Positions 16,639 to 25,165 of a DNA stretch of 64,000 nt are shown here, in pieces. The translations under genes were made by a program, and so were the position numbers. Below the pieces are notes generated by a model that searched no databases, had not been told where the DNA came from, and worked only from the letters and a program-made list of their open reading frames with translations. The stretch is from Pseudomonadota bacterium (GTDB taxonomy: Bacteria > Pseudomonadota > Alphaproteobacteria > Sphingomonadales > Sphingomonadaceae), in contig JAEZFL010000073.1 in assembly GCA_023417515.1 (NCBI GenBank), positions 31,563-95,562 on the forward strand, in the 5' to 3' direction. Position 1 is the first letter of the stretch. Each line of letters opens with the position of its first letter.

Positions 16639-17073
16639 ATGCGCAGTACAAGTGACGATCAAGACCGGCGACCGAGCGAGCCGCTCGACATGATGGGAGC
16701 CCTCGACATGCTCGGGCGCCGGATCGGCGGCGCCCTCGTGCTCGCCGGCGCTCTGATCGGCGTCGGTATCTACTGGAGTGGGGACACGATCGAGGCGCCG
16801 GACTATCAAGCCTTCGCGGCGGACGGCGAGGTTTTCCGCCTCAACCTCGACAGCGGCTCGATCATCGCCTGCAATGCGGAGCGCTGCACCCAGATCCTCC
16901 GGCCGGGACAGGACCTGGCGGAGAATCAGAGAGATACGCTGTTCAAGACTCCGCCCGGGCCGTCGGCACCGGCTCCCCAATTGCCGGCTCCCGCGGCGCA
17001 GCAGGCTCAGCCGGCGCAGGCCGCACCGAGCGCTCCGCAGCCTGACCAGGCGCCGTCAGGGCCGCCAAGATAG
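16639..17073 (+). CDS. Single-pass membrane protein with Pro/Ala-rich tail
   Basis: A 144-residue protein. An N-terminal cytoplasmic stretch is followed by one membrane segment (GGALVLAGALIGVGIYW, about residues 30-46), a small domain with two cysteines (IIACNAERCTQIL) and a C-terminal tail of Pro, Ala and Gln. The topology puts the Cys domain in the periplasm. The ribosome-binding site is gggagagg. No family recognised; it sits between rnhB and ccrM. Confidence 0.6.
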   Translation: MRSTSDDQDRRPSEPLDMMGALDMLGRRIGGALVLAGALIGVGIYWSGDTIEAPDYQAFAADGEVFRLNLDSGSIIACNAERCTQILRPGQDLAENQRDTLFKTPPGPSAPAPQLPAPAAQQAQPAQAAPSAPQPDQAPSGPPR

Positions 17074-17090
17074 GACGATTTGGGCGAGGT

Positions 17091-17243
17091 GAGTCTTCGC
17101 GGCCACACCACCTTTAGTGGAGTCTCGGGCGGCTGAGCCGCTACAAGATGTGGTGCGGGACTCGTTTCGTTCCGTCGGACGGTTAGCGGCGCGTTAACCA
17201 AATTGATCCACAGTCTGCTTGACCCGGGAGTCCGCCGGACTCC
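17091..17243 (+). promoter_or_regulatory. ccrM control region: CtrA-like box and five GANTC sites
   Basis: GANTC sites occur at 17091, 17120, 17159, 17228 and 17238. The last two form the inverted repeat GGAGTCC-gcc-GGACTCC (17227-17243). A near-consensus CtrA box, TTAG-N7-TTAACC, lies at 17183-17199. In Caulobacter ccrM is switched on by CtrA and damped by methylation of GANTC sites in its own promoter, so the same loop is likely here. Confidence 0.68.
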
Positions 17244-17280
17244 ACACCGGACTTCTTGAGCCGGCAACAGGGGGCAGGGC

Positions 17281-18411
17281 ATGACGGCGTTTCAGCGCCT
17301 GAAATTGAAGACGGTTGACGCGCCGAAAGCACCGGCGCCGGATCTCCCGCTCGACACCATTCTTCAATCGGATTGCGTCGCGGCGATGAACGCTCTGCCC
17401 GAGGCGAGCGTCGACATGATCTTCGCCGACCCGCCCTACAATCTCCAGCTCGGCGGCGACCTGTTCCGGCCGGAGGGCAGTCGGGTCGACGCGGTCGACG
17501 ACGATTGGGACAAGTTCGAGACCTTCGCCCATTATGACGATTTCAGCCGCGCCTGGCTGGCGGCGGCGCGTCGGATCCTGAAGCCGAACGGCACGCTTTG
17601 GGTGATCGGCAGCTACCACAATATCTTCCGGGTCGGCGCGGCGCTCCAGGACGAGGGCTTCTGGATCCTCAACGACATCATCTGGCGCAAGACCAACCCG
17701 ATGCCGAACTTCCGAGGCACCCGTTTCACCAATGCGCACGAGACCCTGATCTGGGCGTCGCGGTCGGAAGAGAGCCGCTACACGTTCAACTATCGCGCGA
17801 TGAAGGCATTGAACGACGAGCTCCAGATGCGCTCGGACTGGGTGATCCCGATCTGCGCGGGGCAGGAGCGGATCAAGGACGGGGGGCACAAGGCGCATCC
17901 GACCCAGAAGCCGGAGGCTTTGCTCTACCGGGTGCTGCTCGCCTGCACCAATCCGGGCGACGTTGTGCTCGACCCCTTCTTCGGCACCGGCACCACCGGC
18001 GCGGTCGCCAAGCGGCTCGGCCGGCACTTCATCGGGGTCGAGCGCGAGAAGCGCTATGTCGAGGTGGCCAAGGCGCGCATCGCGGCGGCGCTTCCGCTCG
18101 ACGAGAGCGCGATGAAGGTGATGGCGTCGAAACGCAGCCAGCCGCGCGTGCCGTTCGGCGCACTGATCGAGGCCGGACTGATCGCTCCGGGGACGGTGCT
18201 GACGGACTCCAAGCGGCGCTGGCAGGCGACGGTGCTCGCCGACGCCTCCATTGCCAGCGGCGGAGTTCAGGGCTCGATCCACAAGGTCGGCGCGACTCTG
18301 CAGGACGCTCCGTCGTGCAACGGCTGGACCTTCTGGCACGTCGCCGGTGAAAGGCTGGAGCCGCTCGATGCGCTGAGGCAGCGTTACCAGATGCTGACGG
18401 GGCTTGAGTGA
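17281..18411 (+). CDS. ccrM: CcrM-type adenine DNA methyltransferase (GANTC)
   Basis: A 376-residue beta-class N6-adenine methyltransferase. The catalytic motif DPPYNLQLGGD is at residues 50-60, and the SAM motif DPFFGTGTTGAVAKRLGRHFIGVE lies near residue 235, in the order typical of the CcrM/HinfI group. The C-terminal 95 residues (FGALIEAGLI ... SCNGWTFWHV) form the extra DNA-recognition domain of alphaproteobacterial CcrM. The enzyme methylates GANTC after replication and links gene expression to the cell cycle. Its promoter is itself rich in GANTC. Confidence 0.94.
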   Translation: MTAFQRLKLKTVDAPKAPAPDLPLDTILQSDCVAAMNALPEASVDMIFADPPYNLQLGGDLFRPEGSRVDAVDDDWDKFETFAHYDDFSRAWLAAARRILKPNGTLWVIGSYHNIFRVGAALQDEGFWILNDIIWRKTNPMPNFRGTRFTNAHETLIWASRSEESRYTFNYRAMKALNDELQMRSDWVIPICAGQERIKDGGHKAHPTQKPEALLYRVLLACTNPGDVVLDPFFGTGTTGAVAKRLGRHFIGVEREKRYVEVAKARIAAALPLDESAMKVMASKRSQPRVPFGALIEAGLIAPGTVLTDSKRRWQATVLADASIASGGVQGSIHKVGATLQDAPSCNGWTFWHVAGERLEPLDALRQRYQMLTGLE

Positions 18412-18421
18412 GAACACTCTT

Positions 18422-18438
18422 CTCCCGAAGGCGGGAGG
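18422..18438 (+). promoter_or_regulatory. Hairpin covering the folP ribosome-binding site
   Basis: CTCCCG (18422-18427), loop AAGG, then CGGGAG (18432-18437) pairs with most of the GGGAGG site (18433-18438) used by the folP GTG at 18444. Ribosomes ending on ccrM at 18411 would unfold it, which would couple folP translation to ccrM. This is inference from base pairing. Confidence 0.4.
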
Positions 18439-18443
18439 ATAAG

Positions 18444-19523
18444 GTGGAACGCGTCTATCTGCGGCCGACGGCCTTCGTCGACAGCCCGGTGGGGCTGGAC
18501 GAGGCGGCGCAGCGGCTCGCCGGCGGCTTGACCTGGTTCTCGGCCGTCGAGGTCATTCGGCGCAGCGGCGCGACGGTGACCCGCGAATTCGTGCCGGTCG
18601 GCGACATTGGAGCGCGGCTTACTGAGATCGGCGATGCGGCGGTGCTTGCCTGGCAGCGGCTGACTGCACCGCGCCCTGCGCTGAAGATGCGCGAGCGGAC
18701 CGTGCCTCTCGATCAGCCGCAGGTGATGGGCATCGTGAACGTGACGCCCGACAGCTTCTCGGACCCAGGTCAGCTGGCTGACCCGACGATTGCGATCGAG
18801 GCGGGGCATGCGATGGCGGCGGCCGGCGCGGCGATCGTTGATGTCGGCGGGGAGTCGACCCGCCCCGGTGCGCAGCCGGTGTGGGAGGGTGACGAATCCG
18901 ACCGCGTGACGCCGGTCGTGCGTGCGCTCGCCGGCGCCGGGACCGCGGTTTCCGTCGATACGCGCAAGGCGGTGGTGATGGCGGTGGCGCTCGAGGCCGG
19001 CGCGGCAATGATCAACGACGTGTCGGCGCTGACCTTCGACAATCGCTCGGCCGAGGTGCTGCGCGGTGCGACCTGCCCGGTCGTGCTGATGCACCACTTG
19101 GGGACTCCCGAGACGATGCAGCAGAACCCGACCTATGACGGGCCGGTGCTACTGGAAGTCTATGACTGGCTGGAGGCGCGGATCGAGGCGGCGGTTGCGG
19201 CGGGGATCGCGCGGGAGCGTATCGTCGTCGATCCGGGCATCGGCTTCGGCAAGAACGTGCAGCACAATCTCGAACTGATGAACGGCCTGGCGCTGTTCCA
19301 CGGCCTCGGCTGCCCATTGCTGCTCGGCGCGAGCCGCAAGCGCACGATCGGCGCGCTGTCGAACGAGGCGCCACCGGACCAGAGGCTCGGCGGGTCGCTG
19401 ACCCTGGCGCTGAAGGCAGCGGAGCAGGGGGCGCAGATCATCCGGGTCCACGACGTGTTCGAGACGGTGCAGGCGCTGCGGGTGTGGCGCGGCCTCAGGG
19501 ACGCAGCGCTGACGGCGCGCTGA
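18444..19523 (+). CDS. folP: Dihydropteroate synthase
   Basis: A 359-residue enzyme joining p-aminobenzoate to dihydropterin pyrophosphate in folate synthesis, target of sulfonamides. Family signatures are VMGIVNVTPDSFSDPGQ, VDVGGESTRPGA, SVDTRKA, IVVDPGIGFGK and LLLGASRKR. The GTG at 18444 is chosen for its ggagg site five bases upstream; a GTG at 18408 overlapping the ccrM stop would add twelve residues. The N-terminal 80 residues before the TIM barrel are longer than in E. coli FolP. The 3' end overlaps the convergent glycosidase gene by 29 bases. Confidence 0.94.
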   Translation: MERVYLRPTAFVDSPVGLDEAAQRLAGGLTWFSAVEVIRRSGATVTREFVPVGDIGARLTEIGDAAVLAWQRLTAPRPALKMRERTVPLDQPQVMGIVNVTPDSFSDPGQLADPTIAIEAGHAMAAAGAAIVDVGGESTRPGAQPVWEGDESDRVTPVVRALAGAGTAVSVDTRKAVVMAVALEAGAAMINDVSALTFDNRSAEVLRGATCPVVLMHHLGTPETMQQNPTYDGPVLLEVYDWLEARIEAAVAAGIARERIVVDPGIGFGKNVQHNLELMNGLALFHGLGCPLLLGASRKRTIGALSNEAPPDQRLGGSLTLALKAAEQGAQIIRVHDVFETVQALRVWRGLRDAALTAR

Positions 19524-20304
19524 AGACGGCGACCAGGGGGCCGAGCGAGGGATAGGCGTCACGACGTCCGGCCGGGCCATCCCATAAACTGGAAACGGCG
19601 CCGTCGAGAAACAGGGCGTTGGGGCAGCCGAGGCGGTCGCGGAAGAGGCGGGCGAAGCGGCCGAACGAGACCGGCTCGTCGCTGATCGCGAACCAGGCGG
19701 TGTCGGCGTCCGCGACTCCGACGCCGTTGCGGACGTGGAGCGAGGCGCCGTTTTCGCTGAAGCGGGGGTGGAGCGCGCCGTCGATGACCAGCATCGGGCC
19801 GGATTGGGTGGCCCAGCGGATCGTGTCCGAGGGTTCGTAGTCCTCGCTGGTGGCGACGGCGACGCGCCCTTCGGAGTCGACCGTCAACACGCCGTTGGGT
19901 TTGAGGTGGAAGTTGCCGCTGGCGTCTCGGGTGTTGAGCGGGCGGCGCTCGTTTCCATCCTCGATATAGAGACCAATCGGGCGGCCGCCACGGTCGTACA
20001 TGCCGGCGTTCATCGCGAAGCGCAGGGTTTCGGAGCGTGGGCCGAGGTGGCGCTCGAGCGCGGCGAGGCTGCGCAGGGGGCGGCGGCCGGGGTCCAGAAA
20101 CAGCTCGATCCGGTCTTCGCCGCGTCGGTAGCGGCAGGCGGTGAAGCGGCTGCCCTCGAAGGTGATCCGCTCGCAGGCGCTCTGCGCGGGCGCGAGCAGG
20201 TCGTCGAGCTTGCGCGGCTCCGGTGCGGGCTCGGAGCGCGGCCACAGCAGCCAGGCTGCCGTGGCTGCGCCGGCCACCATCAACAATGCAAAGCCCTTCC
20301 TCAC
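19495..20304 (-). CDS. Phosphodiester glycosidase family protein (NAGPA/DUF2233)
   Basis: A 269-residue protein with an N-terminal membrane or signal segment (RKGFALLMVAGAATAAWLLW) and the NAGPA-type domain: FAMNAGMYDRGGRPIGLYIE, the LKPNGVLTVDSEG block, ATQSGPMLVIDG and the C-terminal LFLDGAVSSLWDGPAGR. Relatives cleave N-acetylglucosamine-phosphodiesters on glycans. It is exported to the periplasm or anchored there. It overlaps the 3' end of folP by 29 bases. Confidence 0.83.
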   Translation of the reverse strand: MRKGFALLMVAGAATAAWLLWPRSEPAPEPRKLDDLLAPAQSACERITFEGSRFTACRYRRGEDRIELFLDPGRRPLRSLAALERHLGPRSETLRFAMNAGMYDRGGRPIGLYIEDGNERRPLNTRDASGNFHLKPNGVLTVDSEGRVAVATSEDYEPSDTIRWATQSGPMLVIDGALHPRFSENGASLHVRNGVGVADADTAWFAISDEPVSFGRFARLFRDRLGCPNALFLDGAVSSLWDGPAGRRDAYPSLGPLVAVFSAPSALRP

Positions 20305-20313
20305 CCGCTCACC

Positions 20314-20386
20314 CTGAGCTTGTCGAAGGGTTGTCCTTCCCTTCGGCGACGGAGAGAAAGAAAGAGCAGGGCTTCGACAAGCTCAG
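20314..20386. repeat. REP-like palindrome (CTGAGCTTGTCGAAG family)
   Basis: A 15-bp perfect inverted repeat, CTGAGCTTGTCGAAG (20314-20328) and CTTCGACAAGCTCAG (20372-20386). It lies between two minus-strand genes. This core is one of the most widespread intergenic repeats in alphaproteobacterial genomes. Confidence 0.8.
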
Positions 20387-20417
20387 CCTGACAGGGTTTG
20401 AATGGCCAACCATCGGG

Positions 20418-21161
20418 TCAAAGCGAATAGCCGCCGTCCGTGACGAGGGTGGAGCCGGTGTTGAAGGCGGCATTGTCGGAGAGGAGGAAGGCGATCTGAG
20501 CCGCGATCTCCTCGGGCTTGGCGTAGCGGGCGAGCGGCGTCGCCATGCTCGCCATCGCGGTATAGGCCGCTTCCTCGCTGCCGTGGGCGGCGACCAGGTC
20601 CTTGAAGAAGGCGAGGTTCGACCAGATCGGAGTCTCGACGCCGCCGGGCGCGATGGCGTTGACCCGGATCCTGTCGGGCGCGCCTTCCTTGGCGGCGATC
20701 CGGGCGAGATGGAGGACTGCCGCCTTGGACGCGCCGTAGGCGGCGATGCCGGGCTCGGCCTTGATGCCCGCGACCGAGGCGGTGAGCACGATCCCGCCGC
20801 CGCGCCCCGTCGCCTTAATCGCCCGCATCGCCGCGCTGAGGCTGAGAAAGGCACCGTCGAGGTTGACGCTCATCACCCGCCGCCATTCGGCGAAGGGGAG
20901 GTCGGCGATCGGCTTGCCGCCTTCGCCGATGCCGGCGTTGATCACGGCATGGGTGAGGCCGGACAGGTCGGCGTCGCGCCAAAGCTGTTCGTCGGCAACG
21001 TCGCCGACGATCTGCGGCGCGTCAAAGGCGCACAGGCCGCCTTCGTCCCGGTCCATCAGGATCAGCTTGGCGCCGCGCTCCGCGAGCAGGCGCGCGGTGG
21101 CCGCGCCGATGCCGGACGCGGCGCCGGTGACGAGGACCGTGGCAGACGAGAAGTCGGTCAT
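20418..21161 (-). CDS. SDR family oxidoreductase
   Basis: A 247-residue classical short-chain dehydrogenase. The cofactor motif is TGAASGIG (residues 12-19), followed by DRDEGG (an Asp suggesting NAD preference), VINAGIG, the catalytic Ser in ASVAGIK, the YGASK pair and PGGVETPIW. The C-terminus GSTLVTDGGYSL is typical. The substrate cannot be read. It lies downstream of the NtrC-type regulator in the same direction. Confidence 0.87.
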   Translation of the reverse strand: MTDFSSATVLVTGAASGIGAATARLLAERGAKLILMDRDEGGLCAFDAPQIVGDVADEQLWRDADLSGLTHAVINAGIGEGGKPIADLPFAEWRRVMSVNLDGAFLSLSAAMRAIKATGRGGGIVLTASVAGIKAEPGIAAYGASKAAVLHLARIAAKEGAPDRIRVNAIAPGGVETPIWSNLAFFKDLVAAHGSEEAAYTAMASMATPLARYAKPEEIAAQIAFLLSDNAAFNTGSTLVTDGGYSL

Positions 21162-21197
21162 CTCCCAGCGATAGCGGGAGACCGGGAGTGAGGGAAG

Positions 21198-22655
21198 TTA
21201 GGCGGCGTTCTCGATGCCGAGCTCGCCGAGCTTGCGGTAGAGGGTGGAGCGGCCGATTCCGAGGCGGCGGGCGACTTCGGTCATTCGGCCGCGATAATGG
21301 CCGATGGCGAGGCGGATGACGTCGGATTCGATGTCGTCCAGTTTGCGGAGATGGCCGTCGGGTTCGTAGAGGGTGATGCCGGGGCCGTGCGCCATCGCCG
21401 CGGTCGCGGAAGCGCCGTTGAGCCGCTTGGCATGATAGTCGTCGACTCGGCGCCCATAGGTCGCCTCGGCGGCGATCTGCGGGAAGTCGGCGGCGGTGAG
21501 AGCGTCGCTCTCGCACAGAACGGCGGCTCGGAAGAGGGCGTTCTGGAGCTGGCGGACATTGCCCGGCCAGCCATAGGACATCAGCACGGCCAGACCGTCG
21601 TCGGTGATCGACAGGTGCCGCATGCCCGGCTGCTCGGCAATCCGTGACAGCAGGTGGCGGGCGAGGCCGGGGAGGTCGGTGATGCGGTCGCGCAAGGGCG
21701 GGATCGCGACATGGACGACGTTGAGCCGGTAATAGAGGTCTTCGCGGAAATTGCCGGCGGCGACCTCTTCGTTGAGGCGGCGGTTGGTCGCGGCGATGAT
21801 GCGAACGTCGACCGTGTTGGTGATTCGGCTGCCGAGACGCTGGATCTCGCCGCTCTCGATCGCCCGGAGCAGCTTGACCTGGGTGTCGAGCGGAAGCTCG
21901 CCGACCTCGTCGAGGAAGATGGTTGAGCCGTCGGCGTCCTCGAAGCGGCCGACATGGCGGTCGAACGCGCCGGTGAAAGCGCCTTTCTCGTGGCCGAACA
22001 GGACGGACTCGACGAGGTTCTGCGGGATCGCGCCGCAATTGACGATGTGGAGCTGCTTCTTGCCGCGCGGGCTGGCGGCGTGGATCGCCTGGGCGATGAT
22101 TTCCTTGCCGGTGCCGCTTTCGCCTTCGATGAGGACGGGGACGCGGGCGCGGGCCGCCTTGGCGGCGACGGCGAGGGCCGAGCGGAACAAGGGCGCGGAG
22201 CCGACGATCTCGTCGAAGCCCAGCGGCTTGCTGATCTTCTCCGACAGCGGGCGCAGCTCGCCCGACGACTTGCGGCGGTCGGTGGCGGCGTCGAGCGCGA
22301 CCAGCAGCCGGTCGGGCGCAAGCGGCTTCACCAGGAAATCGTTGGCGCCGGCGCGCATCGCTTCGACCGCGGTCGCGACCGAGGTCTGGGCGGTCAGGAC
22401 GAGGAGGGGAAGATTGGGGCGGAGGGCGCGGATTTCGCGGATCTGTTGAGCGCCTTCCTCGCCAGGCAGCCAAAGGTCGAGCAGGATCGCGTCGAAATCG
22501 GGTTCCTGAGGATCGGCCAGCATCTTCTGCGCCGTCTCGACGTCGGACGCGCCGCGCACCCACCAGCCGGCGCGGGCACCGATGGCGCTGACCAGCCGCC
22601 GCTGCGCCGGTTCGTCGTCGATCAGAAGCAGGCAGCGGGTCGGATCTGGACGCAT
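21198..22655 (-). CDS. Sigma-54-dependent response regulator (NtrC/AtoC type)
   Basis: A 485-residue three-domain activator. The receiver (about 8-120) has the acidic DDE pocket, the phosphoacceptor Asp in LLDLWLPG and the Lys in LVKPL. The AAA+ domain carries Walker A GESGTGKE, the sigma-54 contact loop GAFTGA, Walker B FLDEVGEL and the arginine finger region. The C-terminal Fis-type helix-turn-helix ends VARRLGIGRSTLYRKLGELG. It activates sigma-54 promoters when phosphorylated. No partner histidine kinase is in the window. Confidence 0.92.
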   Translation of the reverse strand: MRPDPTRCLLLIDDEPAQRRLVSAIGARAGWWVRGASDVETAQKMLADPQEPDFDAILLDLWLPGEEGAQQIREIRALRPNLPLLVLTAQTSVATAVEAMRAGANDFLVKPLAPDRLLVALDAATDRRKSSGELRPLSEKISKPLGFDEIVGSAPLFRSALAVAAKAARARVPVLIEGESGTGKEIIAQAIHAASPRGKKQLHIVNCGAIPQNLVESVLFGHEKGAFTGAFDRHVGRFEDADGSTIFLDEVGELPLDTQVKLLRAIESGEIQRLGSRITNTVDVRIIAATNRRLNEEVAAGNFREDLYYRLNVVHVAIPPLRDRITDLPGLARHLLSRIAEQPGMRHLSITDDGLAVLMSYGWPGNVRQLQNALFRAAVLCESDALTAADFPQIAAEATYGRRVDDYHAKRLNGASATAAMAHGPGITLYEPDGHLRKLDDIESDVIRLAIGHYRGRMTEVARRLGIGRSTLYRKLGELGIENAA

Positions 22656-22791
22656 ATCAACCTTCCATGGAGGGCTCCGTCCTACTCCCGACTGGTAAAA
22701 GCAGCCTTAAGCGAGGGCGCCCGCGTGCAGCTTCCATCGCCGATGCGACGTTGTTAGAAGGGCGCCCACACCGAAGCATAAGAGGAAATCA

Positions 22792-22929
22792 ATGGCTGGC
22801 GAGTTCGATCAACAGAAGCAATTCGAGGCCCATGAAGGGACCTATAATTTCTTCACCAAGATGATGGCGCGCAGCACGATCATCGCCATTGTCGCCACCG
22901 CGATCGTGATCTGGCTGATCGTCAGCTAA
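22792..22929 (+). CDS. aa3-type cytochrome c oxidase subunit IV
   Basis: A 45-residue protein with a hydrophilic N-terminus (QQKQFEAHEGTYNFFTKMM) and one membrane helix (STIIAIVATAIVIWLIVS), the plan of the small bacterial subunit IV (COX4_pro_2 family) of aa3 oxidases. The site aagaggaaatca precedes the ATG. It is 18 bases before pntAA, an arrangement frequent in sphingomonads, so it shares that operon's promoter. Confidence 0.78.
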   Translation: MAGEFDQQKQFEAHEGTYNFFTKMMARSTIIAIVATAIVIWLIVS

Positions 22930-22947
22930 AGAGAGGGCAACGGGGGG

Positions 22948-24078
22948 ATGAAGATCGCGGTCCTCAAGGAAACGGCCGACGGGGAGCGCCGCGTCGCTGC
23001 CACCCCGGAGACCGCGAAGAAATTCATCGCCCTCGGCGCCAGCGTCGCGGTCGAGGCCGGGGCAGGCGCGAATGCCTCCATTTCCAACGAGGATTATGCC
23101 GCGGCGGGCGCGACGGTCGCCCCGCGCCACGAGGTGCTGAGCGGCGCCGAGGCGGTGCTGGCGGTGCAGGGTCCGGACCCGGCCGAATTGAACGGGATCG
23201 CACCGGGCGCATTGATCGTCGCCGCGCTCGACCCGCTGCGCAACCGCGAGCGGATCGACGGCTACGCCGCCAAGGGCGTCGAAGCGCTGGCGATGGAGCT
23301 GATGCCGCGCATCACCCGCGCGCAGAGCATGGACATCTTGTCGAGCCAGGCGAACCTGGCCGGCTACAAGGCGGTGCTCGACGCGGCGGCGGAATATGGC
23401 CGCGCCTTCCCGATGATGATGACCGCGGCGGGAACGGTTGCGGCGGCCAAATTATTCGTGATGGGCGTCGGCGTCGCCGGACTGCAGGCGATCGCGACCG
23501 CACGGCGGCTCGGGGCGCAGGTGTCGGCGACCGACGTCCGGAGCGCGACCAAGGAGCAGATCCTGTCGCTGGGCGCCAAGCCGATCTTCGTCGAGAATGT
23601 CGCAGGCATCGAAGGCGAGGGGGCAGGCGGTTATGCGACCGAGATGTCGGACGAGTATAAGGCGGCGCAGGCCGCCCTCGTCTCCAGCCACATCGCCAAG
23701 CAGGACATCGTCATAACCACCGCGCTGATCCCGGGCAGGCCGGCGCCGCGGCTGATCAGCGATGCGCAGATTCAGACGATGCGGCCTGGTAGCGTGATCG
23801 TCGACCTCGCGGTCGAGCAGGGCGGCAATGTCGAGGGCTCGGCGCCCGGCGAGGTGGTCGTGCGCCACGGCGTCAAGATCGTCGGCCACCGCAACGTCGC
23901 GAGCCGTCTGGCCGCGGACGCCTCGGCGCTGTTCTCGCGCAATCTCTACAACTTCCTCAGCGCCTTCTGGGACGCCGAGACCAAGCGGCCGGTGCTGCCG
24001 GACGACGACGAGATCGTCCAGGGCGTGCGGCTGACTCGGGGTGGGCAGGTTGTGAACGAAAGGCTGGCCAGGGCCTGA
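22948..24078 (+). CDS. pntAA: NAD(P) transhydrogenase subunit alpha part 1
   Basis: A 376-residue NAD(H)-binding domain I of the proton-translocating transhydrogenase, which reduces NADP with NADH using the proton gradient. Signatures are KETADGERRVAATPE at the N-terminus, the Rossmann loop GVGVAGLQAIATARRLGAQV, TTALIPGRPAP and IVDLAVEQGGN. The enzyme is split into three genes here (pntAA, pntAB, pntB), as usual in alphaproteobacteria. Confidence 0.95.
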   Translation: MKIAVLKETADGERRVAATPETAKKFIALGASVAVEAGAGANASISNEDYAAAGATVAPRHEVLSGAEAVLAVQGPDPAELNGIAPGALIVAALDPLRNRERIDGYAAKGVEALAMELMPRITRAQSMDILSSQANLAGYKAVLDAAAEYGRAFPMMMTAAGTVAAAKLFVMGVGVAGLQAIATARRLGAQVSATDVRSATKEQILSLGAKPIFVENVAGIEGEGAGGYATEMSDEYKAAQAALVSSHIAKQDIVITTALIPGRPAPRLISDAQIQTMRPGSVIVDLAVEQGGNVEGSAPGEVVVRHGVKIVGHRNVASRLAADASALFSRNLYNFLSAFWDAETKRPVLPDDDEIVQGVRLTRGGQVVNERLARA

Positions 24079-24079
24079 C

Positions 24080-24448
24080 ATGGGCTTCTTTTCCGCCACC
24101 GAGACCAGCGTCGACGAGGTTCAGCGCGATTATGCGCCGATCCTGATCCCCGGCGAGAATGTGCTGGCGGCGTTCAAGACGGTACGGGACCTGGTGTTCC
24201 TGACCAATTACCGGCTCGCGCTGGCCAACGTGCAGGGGCTGACCGGGCGCAAGGTCGACGTTCAGTCGATCCCGTACAAGTCGATCGTCCGCTACAGCGT
24301 CGAGACGGCGGGCACGTTCGACCTCGATGCCGACCTCAAGATCTGGGTGTCGGGAAGCGCGACTCCGATCGAGGTCAAGATCGGGCGGGGAAGCAACACG
24401 GTCGGCGTCCAGCAGATTCTCGCGCGCGGGGTGTTCGGGCCGCGCTAG
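24080..24448 (+). CDS. Bacterial PH-domain protein (bPH_1-like)
   Basis: A 122-residue protein, MGFFSATETSVDEVQRDYA..., with the pattern LIPGENVLAAFKTVRDLVFLT, SIPYKSIVRYSVETAGTFD and a short ending helix (VGVQQILARGVFG), matching bacterial pleckstrin-like domains. It lies one base after pntAA and is probably co-transcribed. Its stop overlaps the stop of the convergent acetyltransferase (shared CTAG). No link to transhydrogenase function is known to me. Confidence 0.75.
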   Translation: MGFFSATETSVDEVQRDYAPILIPGENVLAAFKTVRDLVFLTNYRLALANVQGLTGRKVDVQSIPYKSIVRYSVETAGTFDLDADLKIWVSGSATPIEVKIGRGSNTVGVQQILARGVFGPR

Positions 24449-25050
24449 CGCTCGCGTGCGGGCACCCCCCATACGGTAGCGCCTGCCGGGATGTCCTTCA
24501 CCACCACGGCGCCCATCCCGATCGTCGCGCCTTCGCCGATGACGAGGGGGCGCTCGGCGCTGCCGTTGCGGATCACCGCTCCTGCGCCGACGAAGACTCC
24601 GTCGCGGATATGGACATTGCCGTTGCAGGTCGTGCGCGGCGAGAAGGTGACATAGTCGCCGATCACACAGTCGTGCGAGACCTGGGCGAAGACATTGGCC
24701 TGGAAGTGGCGGCCGATCGTCACGCCATTGTTGATCGCGACGAAATCGCAGATCTGGGCGCCTTCGCCGATGCGGGCGGAGGGCGAGACGATGGCGCTGG
24801 ATGCGATGACCGAGCCGAAGCCGCGGCCGGCGAAGCGCTCCGCGACCGCTTTCCGCCCGAGCGAGGTGCCGAGCGCGATGACGAGGCGGTCGTCCGGCTC
24901 GAGCGCGTCGGGCGCGATCAGCGGAACGCCCTGAACGTCCGGAGCGTCGGGCGCGTCGACCACGAAGACGATCGGCCAGTCGGTGCTTCGCCGGGCGATG
25001 TCGGCGAGCTCGCGACCCATGCCGCCTGCGCCAAAGATTGCGAGCCTCAC
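24445..25050 (-). CDS. NeuD/PglD-type sugar O-acyltransferase
   Basis: A 201-residue protein. Residues 1-75 form a Rossmann-like domain (MRLAIFGAGGMGRELADIAR), followed by left-handed beta-helix hexapeptide repeats (SSAIVSPSARIGEGAQI, NNGVTIGRHFQ, VSHDCVIGDYVTF, GNVHIRDGVFVGAGAVI). The catalytic His lies in SHDCVIGD. Family members acetylate sialic-acid-like or nucleotide sugars for surface glycans. It sits on the minus strand inside the pnt operon, between the PH-domain gene and pntAB. Confidence 0.85.
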   Translation of the reverse strand: MRLAIFGAGGMGRELADIARRSTDWPIVFVVDAPDAPDVQGVPLIAPDALEPDDRLVIALGTSLGRKAVAERFAGRGFGSVIASSAIVSPSARIGEGAQICDFVAINNGVTIGRHFQANVFAQVSHDCVIGDYVTFSPRTTCNGNVHIRDGVFVGAGAVIRNGSAERPLVIGEGATIGMGAVVVKDIPAGATVWGVPARER

Positions 25051-25165
25051 CCGGCGATCCCCTGTTGATCAAAGTCCGTGGCTAGGGCGGTCACGGCCGC
25101 GAAACAAGGCGTCTCGACAGCCCGAAATTCCGTCGCCAAAGTGCCGGCCACAAAAGGGGGCGCTG

